64,000 nt of DNA from Cellulomonas avistercoris (GCF_014836445.1 NZ_JACSQV010000009.1:75512-139511); one strand, 5' to 3'. Counted from the first letter of the stretch, positions 49,227 through 58,148 are shown. Numbers and translations: made by a program. The notes: generated from the sequence alone by a model not told the origin.

Positions 49227-51803
49227 ATGACCGACCTGCTCTCGTCACCGCGCCCGCTGGGCGACGGGACGATCGCGCACCGGCCGGACTGGACCTGGCT
49301 GCCGCCGGGCGCCGCCCCCACCGACGCGGACCTGACCCGCGCCGCGCGCCAGGCCGAGCAGCTGCTCGCCGGGCACGGCGTCACGTACGGCGCCGAGGCG
49401 GTCGACGGCGACCGGCACTGGCGTCTCGACCCGCTGCCCGTGGTGGTCGACGAGCCCGAGTGGGCGCGGCTCGAGGCCGCGCTCGTGCAGCGCGCCGAGC
49501 TGCTCGACGCGGTCCTGCACGACCTGTACGGGCCGCGGCGCCTGCTCGACGACCGCATCCTGCCGCCGTCGACCGTGCTCGCCCACCCCGGGTTCCTGCG
49601 GGCCGTCGACGGGCTGCGCCTCCCGGGAGGGCGCGAGCTCGTCCTCACCGCGACGGACCTGGTCCGCGACGCGTCGGGCGGCTGGTGCGTCGTCGCGGAC
49701 CGTACGCAGGCGCCGTCCGGTGCGGGCTACGCGATGGAGGACCGGCGCGTGACCGCGCAGGTCCTGGCGCCGGTGTACCGCCAGGCGTCCATCGCGCGGC
49801 TCGGGCCGTTCTTCCACGCGCTGCGCAAGGCGCTGCGCGAGGTCGCGCCGCCCACCGCGGGCGACGAACCGCGCGCCGTCCTGCTGTCGCCGGGACCGGC
49901 GAGCGAGACCGCGTTCGACCAGGCCTACCTCGCGTCGATGCTGGGGCTGCCGCTGGTCGAGGGCAGCGACCTCGTGGTGCGCGCCGGGCGCCTGTACCTG
50001 CAGGGCATCGACGGGCTCGAGCCCGTCGACGTCGTCCTGCGGCGCGTCGACGGCGAGTGGTGCGACCCGCTCGACCTGCGCGCCGGCTCGCGGCTCGGGG
50101 TTCCCGGGCTCGTGCACGCCGTCCGCCAGGGCACCGTGAGCGTCGTCAACCCCCTGGGGACGTCCGTGCTGGAGAACCCGGCGCTGCTCGGCTACCTGCC
50201 GCGCCTGGCGCGGGCGGTCCTCGACCAGGACCTCACCCTCCCGTCGGCGCCCACGTGGTGGTGCGGCGAGGAGCGCGCGCTGCGGCACGTCCTGGCGCGG
50301 CTGGACCGGCTCGTGGTCAAGCCGGTCGTGCACGGGCCGAGCACCACCACGGTGCTCGGGTGGCGGCTGACGACGGCCGAGCGCGAGCAGCTCGCGGCGC
50401 GGATCACGGCCGAGCCGTGGCGGTGGGTCGGGCAGGAGCTCGTGGGCCCGGACGTCGAGCCCGCGGACGCCGGACCGCGCGCGGCCGTCATGCGCGCGTT
50501 CGCGGTCGCGCACGCCGGCTCGTACACGGTGATGTCCGGTGGTCTGGCGCGCGTCGCCGACGACCACGTCGTGTCGTCGTCGGCCGTCGGCGCGCTCGCC
50601 AAGGACGTGTGGGTGCTCGCGTCCCAGCCGACCGCGCCCGTGGGTGCGCTGCGCGAGGACGCCGACGCGGGCGTCGGTCGCGCGGGCGCCTACGGCATCT
50701 CGCCGCGCGCCGCCGAGAACCTCTACTGGATGGGCCGGTACGCCGAGCGCGCCGAGGACGGGGTCCGGGTGCTGCGGGCCGTCGCCGACCGCTGGGACGA
50801 CTACCACCGCACGCCGGACAGCGCGGGCGGGCAGGCGCTCGCGGTGCTGCTCGAGGCGCTGACCCCCGCGGCGCTGCCCGACGGCGGTGAGCCCGTCTCG
50901 GTCCACCCGGACACCGAGCACATCGGCCCGCGGGTGCCCGCGCTGCGCGACCTGCTGCTCGACCAGCGCACGCCGGGGTCGGTCGCCCGGGCCGTGCGAC
51001 GGCTCGCCGCGGCGGCCGCGACCGTGCGGGACCAGCTCTCGACCGACACGTTCGGCCCGCTCGCGCGCATCGAGCGGACCCTGCGCGACGAGCGCGCGCG
51101 GGTCCGCGTCCGTCAGCAGGCCGGCGACGTGCTCGACGTCGGGCCCGTGCCGCCGGGCTCGGTGACCGCGGGCCTGCGGCCCACGCTGGACCGCGTGCTG
51201 GAGAGCCTGCTCGCGATCTCCGGCATCGCGGCCGAGGGCCTCACGCGTGACGTGGGCTGGCACCTGCTCGACGCGGGCCGTCGGCTCGAGCGCGCGCAGC
51301 GCCTGGTGGCCGTGCTCCGGGCCGCGCTGGTCGAGCACCGGCCCGCCGACGTCGAGGAGCTGCTGCTGGAGTCCGTCCTGCTGGCCAGCGAGTCGGCGAT
51401 CACCTACCGCCGTCGCCACCAGTCCCGCACCGACGTCGCACGCGTGCTCGACCTGCTGGTGCACGACCGCACCAACCCGCGCTCGCTCGCGTTCACGCTG
51501 GACCGCCTGCACGCGGACCTGGAGTCGGTGCCCGCGCCGCGGTCCGCCGCGCAGCGCGACCACCTGCTGCAGGGCGTCGCCGAGCTCGTCGCCGAGCTCG
51601 ACACGGTCGTCGTCGGCAACGAGGTGTCCGACGACGGGCGACGCGTGCGGCTCGCCGACGCGCTCGAGTCGATCCTGTGGCGGCTGCGTGAGGCGTCGGA
51701 CGAGATCGAGCGCGTGCACTTCGTGCGGCCCACGCCGAGCCGGGCCCTGGACGACCTGTGGGGCTCGACCTACGGCGAGCCGAGCGAGGGGGGCGCGCTG
51801 TGA
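49227..51803 (+). CDS. Circularly permuted ATP-grasp / alpha-E fusion protein
   Basis: An 858-residue protein from ATG 49227. Residues about 1-490 form a circularly permuted ATP-grasp domain (EWARLEAALVQRAELLDAVLHDLYGPRRLL, HPGFLRAVDG, VADRTQAPSGAGYAMEDRR, VVLRRVDGEWCDPLDLR, LDRLVVKPVVHG, EPWRWVGQELV, GGLARVA). Residues about 515-850 form the helical alpha-E domain (SPRAAENLYWMGRYAERAEDGVRVL, DVGWHLLDAGRRLERAQRLVAVLRA, LALTLDRLHADLE). In many bacteria these are two genes. The pair with a transglutaminase-like protein is a conserved set proposed to make and hydrolyse peptide bonds or tags; the substrate is unknown. Confidence 0.9.
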   Translation: MTDLLSSPRPLGDGTIAHRPDWTWLPPGAAPTDADLTRAARQAEQLLAGHGVTYGAEAVDGDRHWRLDPLPVVVDEPEWARLEAALVQRAELLDAVLHDLYGPRRLLDDRILPPSTVLAHPGFLRAVDGLRLPGGRELVLTATDLVRDASGGWCVVADRTQAPSGAGYAMEDRRVTAQVLAPVYRQASIARLGPFFHALRKALREVAPPTAGDEPRAVLLSPGPASETAFDQAYLASMLGLPLVEGSDLVVRAGRLYLQGIDGLEPVDVVLRRVDGEWCDPLDLRAGSRLGVPGLVHAVRQGTVSVVNPLGTSVLENPALLGYLPRLARAVLDQDLTLPSAPTWWCGEERALRHVLARLDRLVVKPVVHGPSTTTVLGWRLTTAEREQLAARITAEPWRWVGQELVGPDVEPADAGPRAAVMRAFAVAHAGSYTVMSGGLARVADDHVVSSSAVGALAKDVWVLASQPTAPVGALREDADAGVGRAGAYGISPRAAENLYWMGRYAERAEDGVRVLRAVADRWDDYHRTPDSAGGQALAVLLEALTPAALPDGGEPVSVHPDTEHIGPRVPALRDLLLDQRTPGSVARAVRRLAAAAATVRDQLSTDTFGPLARIERTLRDERARVRVRQQAGDVLDVGPVPPGSVTAGLRPTLDRVLESLLAISGIAAEGLTRDVGWHLLDAGRRLERAQRLVAVLRAALVEHRPADVEELLLESVLLASESAITYRRRHQSRTDVARVLDLLVHDRTNPRSLAFTLDRLHADLESVPAPRSAAQRDHLLQGVAELVAELDTVVVGNEVSDDGRRVRLADALESILWRLREASDEIERVHFVRPTPSRALDDLWGSTYGEPSEGGAL

Positions 51804-52726
51804 GCGGCCGGGCCTACGACCTGGTGCACCGCACCACCTACGAGTACGCGCAGCCGGTCACCGACTCCTACGGCCGCACGACGCTGACCCCGCGGGACCT
51901 GCCCGACCAGCGCCTGCTGGCGACGTCCCTGACGATCGACCCGGAGCCCGCCGACACGGGCCGGCACGTCGACTGGTTCGGCAACACGACGACGTACTTC
52001 GGTGTCACGCGCCCGCACACGCGGCTCGTCGTGACGGCGCGCTCGACGCTCGAGGTCAGCCGTGCGGCCCCCGCGCGCGCGGACCTGCCGGACACGGGCT
52101 GGCGGGCCGTCGCGCGCGGCGTCACGGGGGCGGACCTCGGGGTCCTGCACACCGACGCCGCCGGTGTCGTCGCGCTGCGGGAGGCCGTGCTGCCCTCCGC
52201 GCACGTCACGTTCGTCGACGAGGTCCGCGACTGGGCCGCGCCGTCGTTCGCCGACGAGCGCCCGCTCGCCGACGTCGTCACCGACCTGCTGCACCGCATC
52301 CGCACCGAGCTGACGTACCGGTCGGGGTCCACCACGGTGTCCACGACGCAGGCGCAGCTGCTCGCGCAGGGCGCGGGCGTCTGCCAGGACTTCGCGCACC
52401 TCATGATCGCGGCGCTGCGCGTGCACGGCGTGCCCGCGCGCTACGCGTCGGGGTACATCGAGACCCGGCCGCGCCCCGGTCGCCCCAAGCTGCGCGGCGC
52501 CGACGCGTCGCACGCCTGGGTGTCGGTGTGGCTGCCCGGGCACGGGTGGCTCGAGGCGGACCCCACCAACGACCAGCTCGTCGACGACCGGTACGTCGTG
52601 CTCGGCTGGGGCCGGGACTACCACGACGTGCCGCCGCTGCGCGGGGTCATCTTCACGGAGGGCGGCGGTGCGACCCCGCGCGTCGAGGTCGACCTGGTGC
52701 CGGCGGGGTCCGAGCCGTTCGCCTGA
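51800..52726 (+). CDS. Transglutaminase-like protein
   Basis: A 308-residue protein whose GTG overlaps the previous stop. The N-terminal bacterial transglutaminase domain (YDLVHRTTYEYAQPVTDSYGRTTLTPRD) is followed by the papain-like core: Cys in GAGVCQDFAHLMIAALRVHGVPARYASGY, His in GADASHAWVSVWLPGHGW and Asp in LEADPTND form the expected triad. It most likely acts as a peptidase or amide hydrolase paired with the ATP-grasp ligase, not as a cross-linker. No signal peptide. Confidence 0.92.
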   Translation: MSGRAYDLVHRTTYEYAQPVTDSYGRTTLTPRDLPDQRLLATSLTIDPEPADTGRHVDWFGNTTTYFGVTRPHTRLVVTARSTLEVSRAAPARADLPDTGWRAVARGVTGADLGVLHTDAAGVVALREAVLPSAHVTFVDEVRDWAAPSFADERPLADVVTDLLHRIRTELTYRSGSTTVSTTQAQLLAQGAGVCQDFAHLMIAALRVHGVPARYASGYIETRPRPGRPKLRGADASHAWVSVWLPGHGWLEADPTNDQLVDDRYVVLGWGRDYHDVPPLRGVIFTEGGGATPRVEVDLVPAGSEPFA

Positions 52727-52742
52727 CGGGGGCGCAGAGGTC

Positions 52743-53672
52743 TCAGCGCGCCCGCGCCCGCGCGTCGATCTCCTCGTGCGGCACGACGAACCCGCCGGCG
52801 TCGACGACCGTCCCGCCGACCGTCCGCCACAGCGTCGCCACGACGCGCGCGATGCTCGGCGTGACGCGCTGACGTGCGATGACGTGCAGCTGGGAGGGGT
52901 GCGGCACGTCGAGCTCGAGCGGGTCCGGCGGGCGCCACGTCACCTGGTAGCCCCAGGGCCCGTGCTCGCGCCAGTCCAGCGTCGAGAGCACGACCGGCAC
53001 CTCGCGCGAGCGGGAGCAGCGGACCTCGACCTCGCCGTCGTACTCGTACCTGGCGACGAGCGTGAACCCCTCGGGTGCGCCGCCGGCGGGCGACGGGGGT
53101 GGCGCGAGCCGGCTGCCGGACAGCGCGGGACGCACGAGCGGGAGGGCGTCGACGGGGCTCAGCGGCACGGCCGACCAGAGCGTGAGGTCGACGGCCGCCG
53201 CAGGGTCGGGGACGATCGCGCGGTCCCGTGCGGCGGGCAGGATCCCGCCGCCGGTGCGCCGCGCGACGGCGGTCGCCCACCCGGTGACGAGGTCGGGCGC
53301 CAGCGTCGCCCCGGCGACGGGCGCGGCGGGCAGGCCGTAGAGGTCGCTGTCCTGCGGTGGCAGCGCGAGCGAGCGGGCGCCGGCCGCGTCGACGGGGTAC
53401 GGCCCCGCGACCTCCACGGCCCCGTCGAGGCTGAGCACGCCCGCCGGGTCCGGGGGAGCGACGGCGATGCCGCGGAACCGGGCACCGGTCATGGGCCGCG
53501 CGGCCGCCGCCTGCGCAGCCGTCGCCGGCTCGCGCGACCAGTCGGCCGCAGGGAACCAGGCGCGTGCCAGCGGGAGCAGGGGGGTACCGCGCGGAACGGC
53601 GAGCACGTGGCTGCCGTCGAGGACGGCGGGGGCCGCCGACGGTCCGGTCATGGCGGGAACGTACACAGTCAT
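52743..53672 (-). CDS. Conserved hypothetical protein, paralogue of 14964-16112
   Basis: A 309-residue protein starting MTVYVPAMTG; a second ATG at 53651 is possible. No signal peptide or membrane segment. It shares blocks with the protein beside dcd: VARRTGGGILP, VPDPAAAVDLTLWS against LTPDPDAATDLTVLTD, STLDWREHGPWGYQVTW against ENLPWTKDGVVAYRVRW, and ARVVATLWRTVGGTVVDAGG against ATVTRALQAVTGGEVADEAD, in the same order. The family is not known to me. It converges on the transglutaminase gene with 16 bases between stops. Confidence 0.75.
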   Translation of the reverse strand: MTVYVPAMTGPSAAPAVLDGSHVLAVPRGTPLLPLARAWFPAADWSREPATAAQAAAARPMTGARFRGIAVAPPDPAGVLSLDGAVEVAGPYPVDAAGARSLALPPQDSDLYGLPAAPVAGATLAPDLVTGWATAVARRTGGGILPAARDRAIVPDPAAAVDLTLWSAVPLSPVDALPLVRPALSGSRLAPPPSPAGGAPEGFTLVARYEYDGEVEVRCSRSREVPVVLSTLDWREHGPWGYQVTWRPPDPLELDVPHPSQLHVIARQRVTPSIARVVATLWRTVGGTVVDAGGFVVPHEEIDARARAR

Positions 53673-53781
53673 TGCTGCGGTTGTGTTTCGCAACCGGACA
53701 TCGCGGCGGCCCGGCGCGGCGCGTCGCCCCCGGCGCGCCGGGGAGCGTCCGCGGGCTGGACGTGGCGGCGCCGGCGGGAGG

Positions 53782-54345
53782 TCAGGCGCGCACGTCGTGC
53801 AGGTGGTGGACGACGTCGTGCAGGAAGTACTGCCCGAGCGTGCGGACCGTGAACAGCGAGCCGTTGCTGCGCCGTCCCGTGCGCTCCCACGCGTCCGGGG
53901 CGACGGCGTCGAAGCGGTCGGCCGTGAGGTCGGCCGCGCGGACGAGCTCGTCGGCGACGACAGCGGGGTCCTGCAGGTCGTACCGCTCCGCGACGGCCGT
54001 GGCGTCCTGGTCCCAGTTGGCGAACAGGGGGTCGTCCTGCTCGACCATGAGCCGGACGCGCTCGTCGAACACGCGCATGACGTCGCGCACGTGGGCGCCG
54101 TACTCCAGCGGCGACCACACGTGGGGCTCGGGGCGCTCGCGCGCGTCGGCGCGGTGCAGCACCGCGACCCACCGCGGGACGAGGTCGCGCACCGTGCCAC
54201 CGATGCCGTGGGGGTCGACGTCCGACGCGGCGAAACCGCACTGCGGGCAGCGGGCCTCGACGACCCAGGTCCAGTCCTTGCCGTCCGGCTCGATCACGGG
54301 CGGGCGTGCGGCGGCGGTGGGCTCGGGCTGCTCGTCGGTGTCCAC
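53782..54345 (-). CDS. DinB-like / mycothiol-dependent-type helical protein
   Basis: A 187-residue protein starting GTG. After DWTWVVEARCPQCGFAASDVDPHG (a CxxC pair) it shows the four-helix DinB/DUF664 pattern: LVPRWVAVLHRAD, HVWSPLEYGAHVRDVMRVFDERVRLMVEQDDPLF, LVRAADLTADRFDAVAPDAWERTGRR, TVRTLGQYFLHDVVHHLHDV. The three metal-site His fall in EYGAHVRDV and FLHDVVHHLHD. Members include thiol-dependent S-transferases and maleylpyruvate isomerase. Substrate unknown. Confidence 0.85.
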   Translation of the reverse strand: MDTDEQPEPTAAARPPVIEPDGKDWTWVVEARCPQCGFAASDVDPHGIGGTVRDLVPRWVAVLHRADARERPEPHVWSPLEYGAHVRDVMRVFDERVRLMVEQDDPLFANWDQDATAVAERYDLQDPAVVADELVRAADLTADRFDAVAPDAWERTGRRSNGSLFTVRTLGQYFLHDVVHHLHDVRA

Positions 54346-54712
54346 GGCGCCACGCTAGCGGCCACGTCCGGGCCCGGGAACCGGGCCGCGTGGGTGCCGT
54401 GCACAGGTGATGGCCGGGCGACGCGCCCCCTCCCGCGCGCCGCCCGACCGGGCACCAGGGCGACGGACTCCCACGAGAGGCGTCGCCGTCGATGCCACCG
54501 GCACTCACGGTAGTGCGCGGACCGTTGCACGACCGTTGCACGACGGGATCCGTCACGGCCGGGTCCTCCGAAGGGTCGCGCGGTGCCCCCGCGCCGGTCA
54601 GCGCCGCTTCCCGGGCGCGCGCGCCGACGTCCGCGCCAACCGCTTCGACGACGCCGCGAGCGGCCCGCCACGCCCGGGGCGCGACGAAATCCGTCGCCGC
54701 GGCGTGCGGGGG
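54346..54712. other. Gap with 11-bp tandem direct repeat
   Basis: A 367-base stretch upstream of the DinB-like gene with no gene. GACCGTTGCAC occurs twice in tandem (54520-54530, 54531-54541), the only ordered feature. A regulator binding site is possible. The remainder is ordinary GC-rich sequence. Confidence 0.4.
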
Positions 54713-56035
54713 TCAGCGCAGCGCGCGGTCGAGCTGCGCGAGCCGGGTGTGGGCGCGCAGGTGGGCGGCCGACCCGATGGGGGCGACGCGCGCGAGGGTC
54801 TGCCACGCCTGCCAGTCGTCGGCCCCCTGCTCGCTCGCCGTCCAGCGCGCGACGAGGTCGGGGTCGCCGGACGCGAGCGCCGCGGCCCGCACCTCGTCCT
54901 GCACCGTCTCGCGCAGGCGGGCGACGCCGGGTGCGGCGGAGCGCGGCAGCACCGAGCCGGCGTAGGCGCTCAGCGCACCCGCGACGTCCCCGACCGCGAG
55001 CGACCCGCGCACGACGTCGACGTCGGTCTCCAGCGGGGCGGTCAGCCGGTACGGGCGGGACTCGGACAGCAGCGGGCCGACCAGCCGGCGCAGGCGGGAG
55101 ATCTCCGCGCGCACGGTGACCTCCGACAGCTCGGACTCGGACAGCAGCACCGCGAGCTCGTCGCCGCGCAGTCCGGCCGGGTGCTCGGCGAGCAGCAGCA
55201 GGATCTCGGCGTGGCGGCACGTCAGGCGCCGCCGGCCCGTCGGCAGGTGGAGCGTGCCGCCGTGCGCGCCGAGCACCGCGAGCCGCGCGCCGGGTGCGGT
55301 GGCGGAGGTGGACGTGAGGGTCGCCTCGATCGCGGCGACGGTGGCGCGGACCAGGGCGAGTGCCATCCAGGACGCGGCGTCGTCACGGCCCGTGACGTCG
55401 AGGACGCCGAGCATGCGCCCCTGCGGGTCGTGGACGGGGACGGCGGCGCAGTTCCACGGGTGCACGACCCGGGCCCAGTGCTCGGCGCCCATCACCTGGA
55501 GCGGGCGGCGCGTGGCGAGGGCCGTGCCGAGCGCGTTGGTGCCCACGGCGTCCTCGCGCCACGCGGCGCCCTCGACGAAGCCGACGTCGTCGAGAGGGCG
55601 TCGCAGGTCGTGGTCGCCGTCGACCCACAGCAGCCGGCCGGCCTCGTCGCTGAGCGCCGCGACCCAGCCCGCCTGGGGCTCGACGAGCAGGCGCCGCACG
55701 ATCGGCACGGCGCCGGACAGCGGGTGCGAGCTGCGCAGCTCCGCCAGGTCGGAGCCGCCGATGTCGACCGGAGGAGTGGGCAGCTCGGGGTCCACGCCGA
55801 CGCGCCGGCTGCGGCGCCAGGAGTCGGCCACGATCGGCCGGACCTGGCGGTCGGGGTCGCCCCCGGACGTGACGAAGCGCTCGTGGGCCGCGCGCACGAG
55901 CGCCGTGGGCCGGTCGCTCGGCTCCGTCGCGTGCCAGTCACCGGGGCGCGCGGCGGGGATGGGCGCGGGCACGGTGCCGACGCGCGCGGGGCCCTGGAGG
56001 CCCCCCGCGTGCGCGGGGTGGGCGTGTCGGCTCAT
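54713..56035 (-). CDS. GAF-domain transcriptional regulator (AcoR N-terminal type)
   Basis: A 440-residue protein from ATG 56035 (MSRHAHPAHAGG); an upstream ATG at 56083 would overlap the putative promoter. The N-terminal half is the AcoR-like sensor: VRAAHERFVTSGGDPDRQVRPIVADSWRRSRRVGVDPE, then a GAF domain (GRLLWVDGD, GFVEGAAWREDAVGTNALGTAL, HWARVVHPWNCAAVPVHDPQGRMLGVLDVTG). The AAA+ and Fis parts of AcoR are replaced by a winged-helix-like segment (RRLTCRHAEILLLLAEHPAGLRGDELAVLL, SEVTVRAEISRLRRLVG). Relatives often control alcohol or aldehyde dehydrogenases; no such target is nearby. Divergent from a TetR gene. Confidence 0.86.
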   Translation of the reverse strand: MSRHAHPAHAGGLQGPARVGTVPAPIPAARPGDWHATEPSDRPTALVRAAHERFVTSGGDPDRQVRPIVADSWRRSRRVGVDPELPTPPVDIGGSDLAELRSSHPLSGAVPIVRRLLVEPQAGWVAALSDEAGRLLWVDGDHDLRRPLDDVGFVEGAAWREDAVGTNALGTALATRRPLQVMGAEHWARVVHPWNCAAVPVHDPQGRMLGVLDVTGRDDAASWMALALVRATVAAIEATLTSTSATAPGARLAVLGAHGGTLHLPTGRRRLTCRHAEILLLLAEHPAGLRGDELAVLLSESELSEVTVRAEISRLRRLVGPLLSESRPYRLTAPLETDVDVVRGSLAVGDVAGALSAYAGSVLPRSAAPGVARLRETVQDEVRAAALASGDPDLVARWTASEQGADDWQAWQTLARVAPIGSAAHLRAHTRLAQLDRALR

Positions 56036-56081
56036 GCGTTCGGTGCTTCCGTCTGAGGGCGTGCAAGGTGACGTTGAAGGC

Positions 56082-56087
56082 ATTGTA
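56082..56087 (-). promoter_or_regulatory. -10 hexamer of GAF regulator
   Basis: TACAAT on the minus strand, about 47 bases before the ATG, is a good -10 match. The -35 at 17 bases is poor (CACGGC), suggesting activator dependence. A perfect AATGT-C-ACATT dyad lies upstream at 56114-56124. Confidence 0.5.
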
Positions 56088-56158
56088 GGCGAAAGCGACG
56101 AACCGCCGTGATGAATGTCACATTTCTCATGACGGGGTCATGGGGGGCCGCGAGTTTC

Positions 56159-56183
56159 CTGACATTGCGTGCGATGATGTCAG
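56159..56183 (+). promoter_or_regulatory. TetR-type operator
   Basis: CTGACAT (56159-56165) and ATGTCAG (56177-56183) are exact complements spaced by 11 bases, ending one base before the TetR ATG. A TetR repressor normally binds such a dyad in its own control region. It would also reach the divergent GAF regulator promoter. Confidence 0.6.
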
Positions 56184-56184
56184 C

Positions 56185-56790
56185 ATGCCGAAGATCATCG
56201 GGGCGTCGCTGCACGAGCACCGCGAGCAGACACGTCGTCGTCTGTTCGACGCCCTGTCCACGCTGATGAACGAGCGGGGCTTCGACGTCATCACGCTCGC
56301 GGACATCGCCGCCGCCGCGGGCGTCGGGCGCACCGCCGTCTACAACCACTTCCCGGACAAGGAGTCGCTGCTCCTCGGGTTCATCACCCACGAGACCGAG
56401 CAGTACGCCGCCGGGCTGCAGGCCTCGCTCGACGACATCGACGACCCGGTCGAGCAGCTGCGCGCCTACGTCCGCGCCCAGGCCTCGCTGACGCGGGTCT
56501 ACCACGTCGCCCCCGGCCCGGAGCTGCGGTCGGTGCTCTCGCGCGGCGCCCAGCAGCGCGTCCGCGAGCACGTCGGCGTGGTCGAGCAGATCCTGCGCCG
56601 CATCCTCGACGCCGGCATCGCCTCGGGTGCGTTCCCGGACCAGGACCTCGCCACGACCGTCCCGCTGGTCAACGCCTGCCTCACGGGGCGCGGCCTGCCC
56701 GAGGGCGGGGAGGAGCGCGAGCACGCGATCGCGCAGACCGAGGCGTTCGTGCTGCGCGCCGTCGGCGCACGCGTGCCGGTGGCGGCCTGA
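56185..56790 (+). CDS. TetR-family regulator
   Basis: A 201-residue repressor starting MPKIIGASLHEHREQTRRRLFDALSTLMNERGF. The HTH follows as DVITLADIAAAAGVGRTAVYNHFPDKESLLLGFI. The C-terminal domain has LRAYVRAQASLTRVYHVAPGP and QRVREHVGVVEQILRRILDAGIASGAFP, as in regulators of efflux or oxidative functions. It is divergent from the GAF regulator; a neat inverted repeat covers the region before its ATG, pointing to autoregulation. Confidence 0.92.
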   Translation: MPKIIGASLHEHREQTRRRLFDALSTLMNERGFDVITLADIAAAAGVGRTAVYNHFPDKESLLLGFITHETEQYAAGLQASLDDIDDPVEQLRAYVRAQASLTRVYHVAPGPELRSVLSRGAQQRVREHVGVVEQILRRILDAGIASGAFPDQDLATTVPLVNACLTGRGLPEGGEEREHAIAQTEAFVLRAVGARVPVAA

Positions 56791-57002
56791 CCACGCGGCG
56801 CGGCGGGCGCCCCGGTCCCACCCGCGGTGGTGACCGGCCCGCCGCCGCGAGCCGCGCGTGGCGCGACCGGCAGACCGACCGCCGCACCTCCGGACCCCGC
56901 ACCGCCGGCCGCCCGGCAGCGCCCCGGCCGCCCGCCTCGACGCCGGTCGAGCTGACGTACCTGCCCGGGCTGCGCGACGTCCTCGCCGACGAGGTCGCCG
57001 AC

Positions 57003-58052
57003 GTGCTGCCCGGCGTCCGGGGCGTGCGCGACGTCCCCGGCCGCGACGACGCCCTCGCGCTGACGCTGCCGGGCCCGCTCGCCGCCGTCACCGGGCTGCG
57101 GACGGCCGTGGCCGCGTGGGTCGTGGTGCACCTCGACGTCCCGCGGCCCAAGTCGTTCACCAGCCCCGAGCACATGGGCCGGATCGTCGACGCGGTGTAC
57201 GCGTCGCTGCGCGTCGCGGGCTCCTCGACGTTCCGTTTCGAGGCCGCCGGTGCCGACTCCGCGGTGTTCACCCGGCTCGCGGGCATGCTGCACGAGGCGA
57301 CGGGCCTGCAGCACGACCCGGACGAGGGCGACCTGGTCGTCCGCGTGCGGCGCGGTGCGCGGCCCGCCGCCGGACGAGCGGGAACGGCGGGACGCCCGGG
57401 CGGGCGCACGGCCGAGGTCGACCCCGGCTGGGACGTGCTCGTGCGCGTCGGCCCGCGGCCCCTGTCCGCGCGCACGTGGCGCGTCGCCGACTTCCCCGGT
57501 GCGGCCAACGCGACGATCGCCGCGGCCGTCGCACGCCTGGCGGGCGTGCGCGCCGAGGACCGGGTGCTCAACCTCATGGCCGGGTCCGGCACGCTGCTCG
57601 TCGAGCGGCTGCTCGCGGGGCCGGCCGCCGGGGCCGTGGGCGTCGACCTGGACGCCACCGCGCTCGACGCCGCCCGCGCCAACCTCGAGGCCGCCCGGCT
57701 GCTCGCGCGCCCGCCCCGACCGGTCCTGCTGCGCGCCGACGCCACCGACGCGGACGCGCTGGCCGCGGCCGTCCTCGGCCCGCTGGGCGGACCCGCCGAC
57801 GTGGTGCTCGCCGACCCGCCGTGGGGCACGCTGCACGGCTCGCACGCCGACGCGCCGCGGCTGCACGCCGGCCTGCTGCGCGCGGCGCACGCCGTGAGCG
57901 CACCGGGAGCCCGGCTCGTCGTGCTGACGCACGAGGTCAAGGTCATGGAGCGCGTCGTGCGTGACGCGTCGGACCTGTGGCTGCCGCGGTCCGCGACGCG
58001 GGTGTTCGCCAAGGGGCACCACCCGCGCATCCACGTGCTCGACCGGCGCTGA
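57003..58052 (+). CDS. THUMP/SAM-dependent RNA methyltransferase, start uncertain
   Basis: At least 349 residues. The C-terminal Rossmann domain has SAM motif I VLNLMAGSGTLLVERLL, VGVDLDATALDAARANLEAA, and catalytic VVLADPPWGT. The N-terminal part (TFRFEAAGADSAVFTRLAGMLHEATG) and the SARTWRVADFPGAANATIAAA block before motif I are as in RlmL/Trm14-type enzymes that methylate guanosine in RNA. The frame continues upstream of the GTG at 57003 through LTYLPGLRDVLADEVADV (56952-57002), a typical THUMP beginning, but contains no ATG, GTG or TTG back to the TetR gene. A CTG start (56952, or 56787 overlapping the TetR stop) is possible. Confidence 0.8.
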   Translation: MLPGVRGVRDVPGRDDALALTLPGPLAAVTGLRTAVAAWVVVHLDVPRPKSFTSPEHMGRIVDAVYASLRVAGSSTFRFEAAGADSAVFTRLAGMLHEATGLQHDPDEGDLVVRVRRGARPAAGRAGTAGRPGGRTAEVDPGWDVLVRVGPRPLSARTWRVADFPGAANATIAAAVARLAGVRAEDRVLNLMAGSGTLLVERLLAGPAAGAVGVDLDATALDAARANLEAARLLARPPRPVLLRADATDADALAAAVLGPLGGPADVVLADPPWGTLHGSHADAPRLHAGLLRAAHAVSAPGARLVVLTHEVKVMERVVRDASDLWLPRSATRVFAKGHHPRIHVLDRR

Positions 58053-58070
58053 GCCCGGGACCCAGGTCCT

Positions 58071-58085
58071 GCTGAAACGGTTAGC
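58071..58085 (+). promoter_or_regulatory. LacI-type operator before LPMO 1
   Basis: GCTGAAACGGTTAGC is an imperfect inverted repeat around GAAACGGTTA, close to the GAAACGTTTC centre of LacI-family sites. A perfect version stands before LPMO 2. It is 135 bases ahead of the ATG. Confidence 0.5.
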
Positions 58086-58148
58086 ACCCTCGCGTCGGGG
58101 CAGTGCAGGCCGCACGGTGGTCGAGCCCTCGCGCTCACCGTCGCCGGT

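Noticed and set aside
45937-49230. A single open frame of about 1,100 codons on the plus strand
   Set aside because: Only the first 240 or so codons show a recognisable domain; the rest is Arg/Gly/Asp-rich and exactly antisense to the Ig-like repeat gene, as expected for a high-GC shadow frame.
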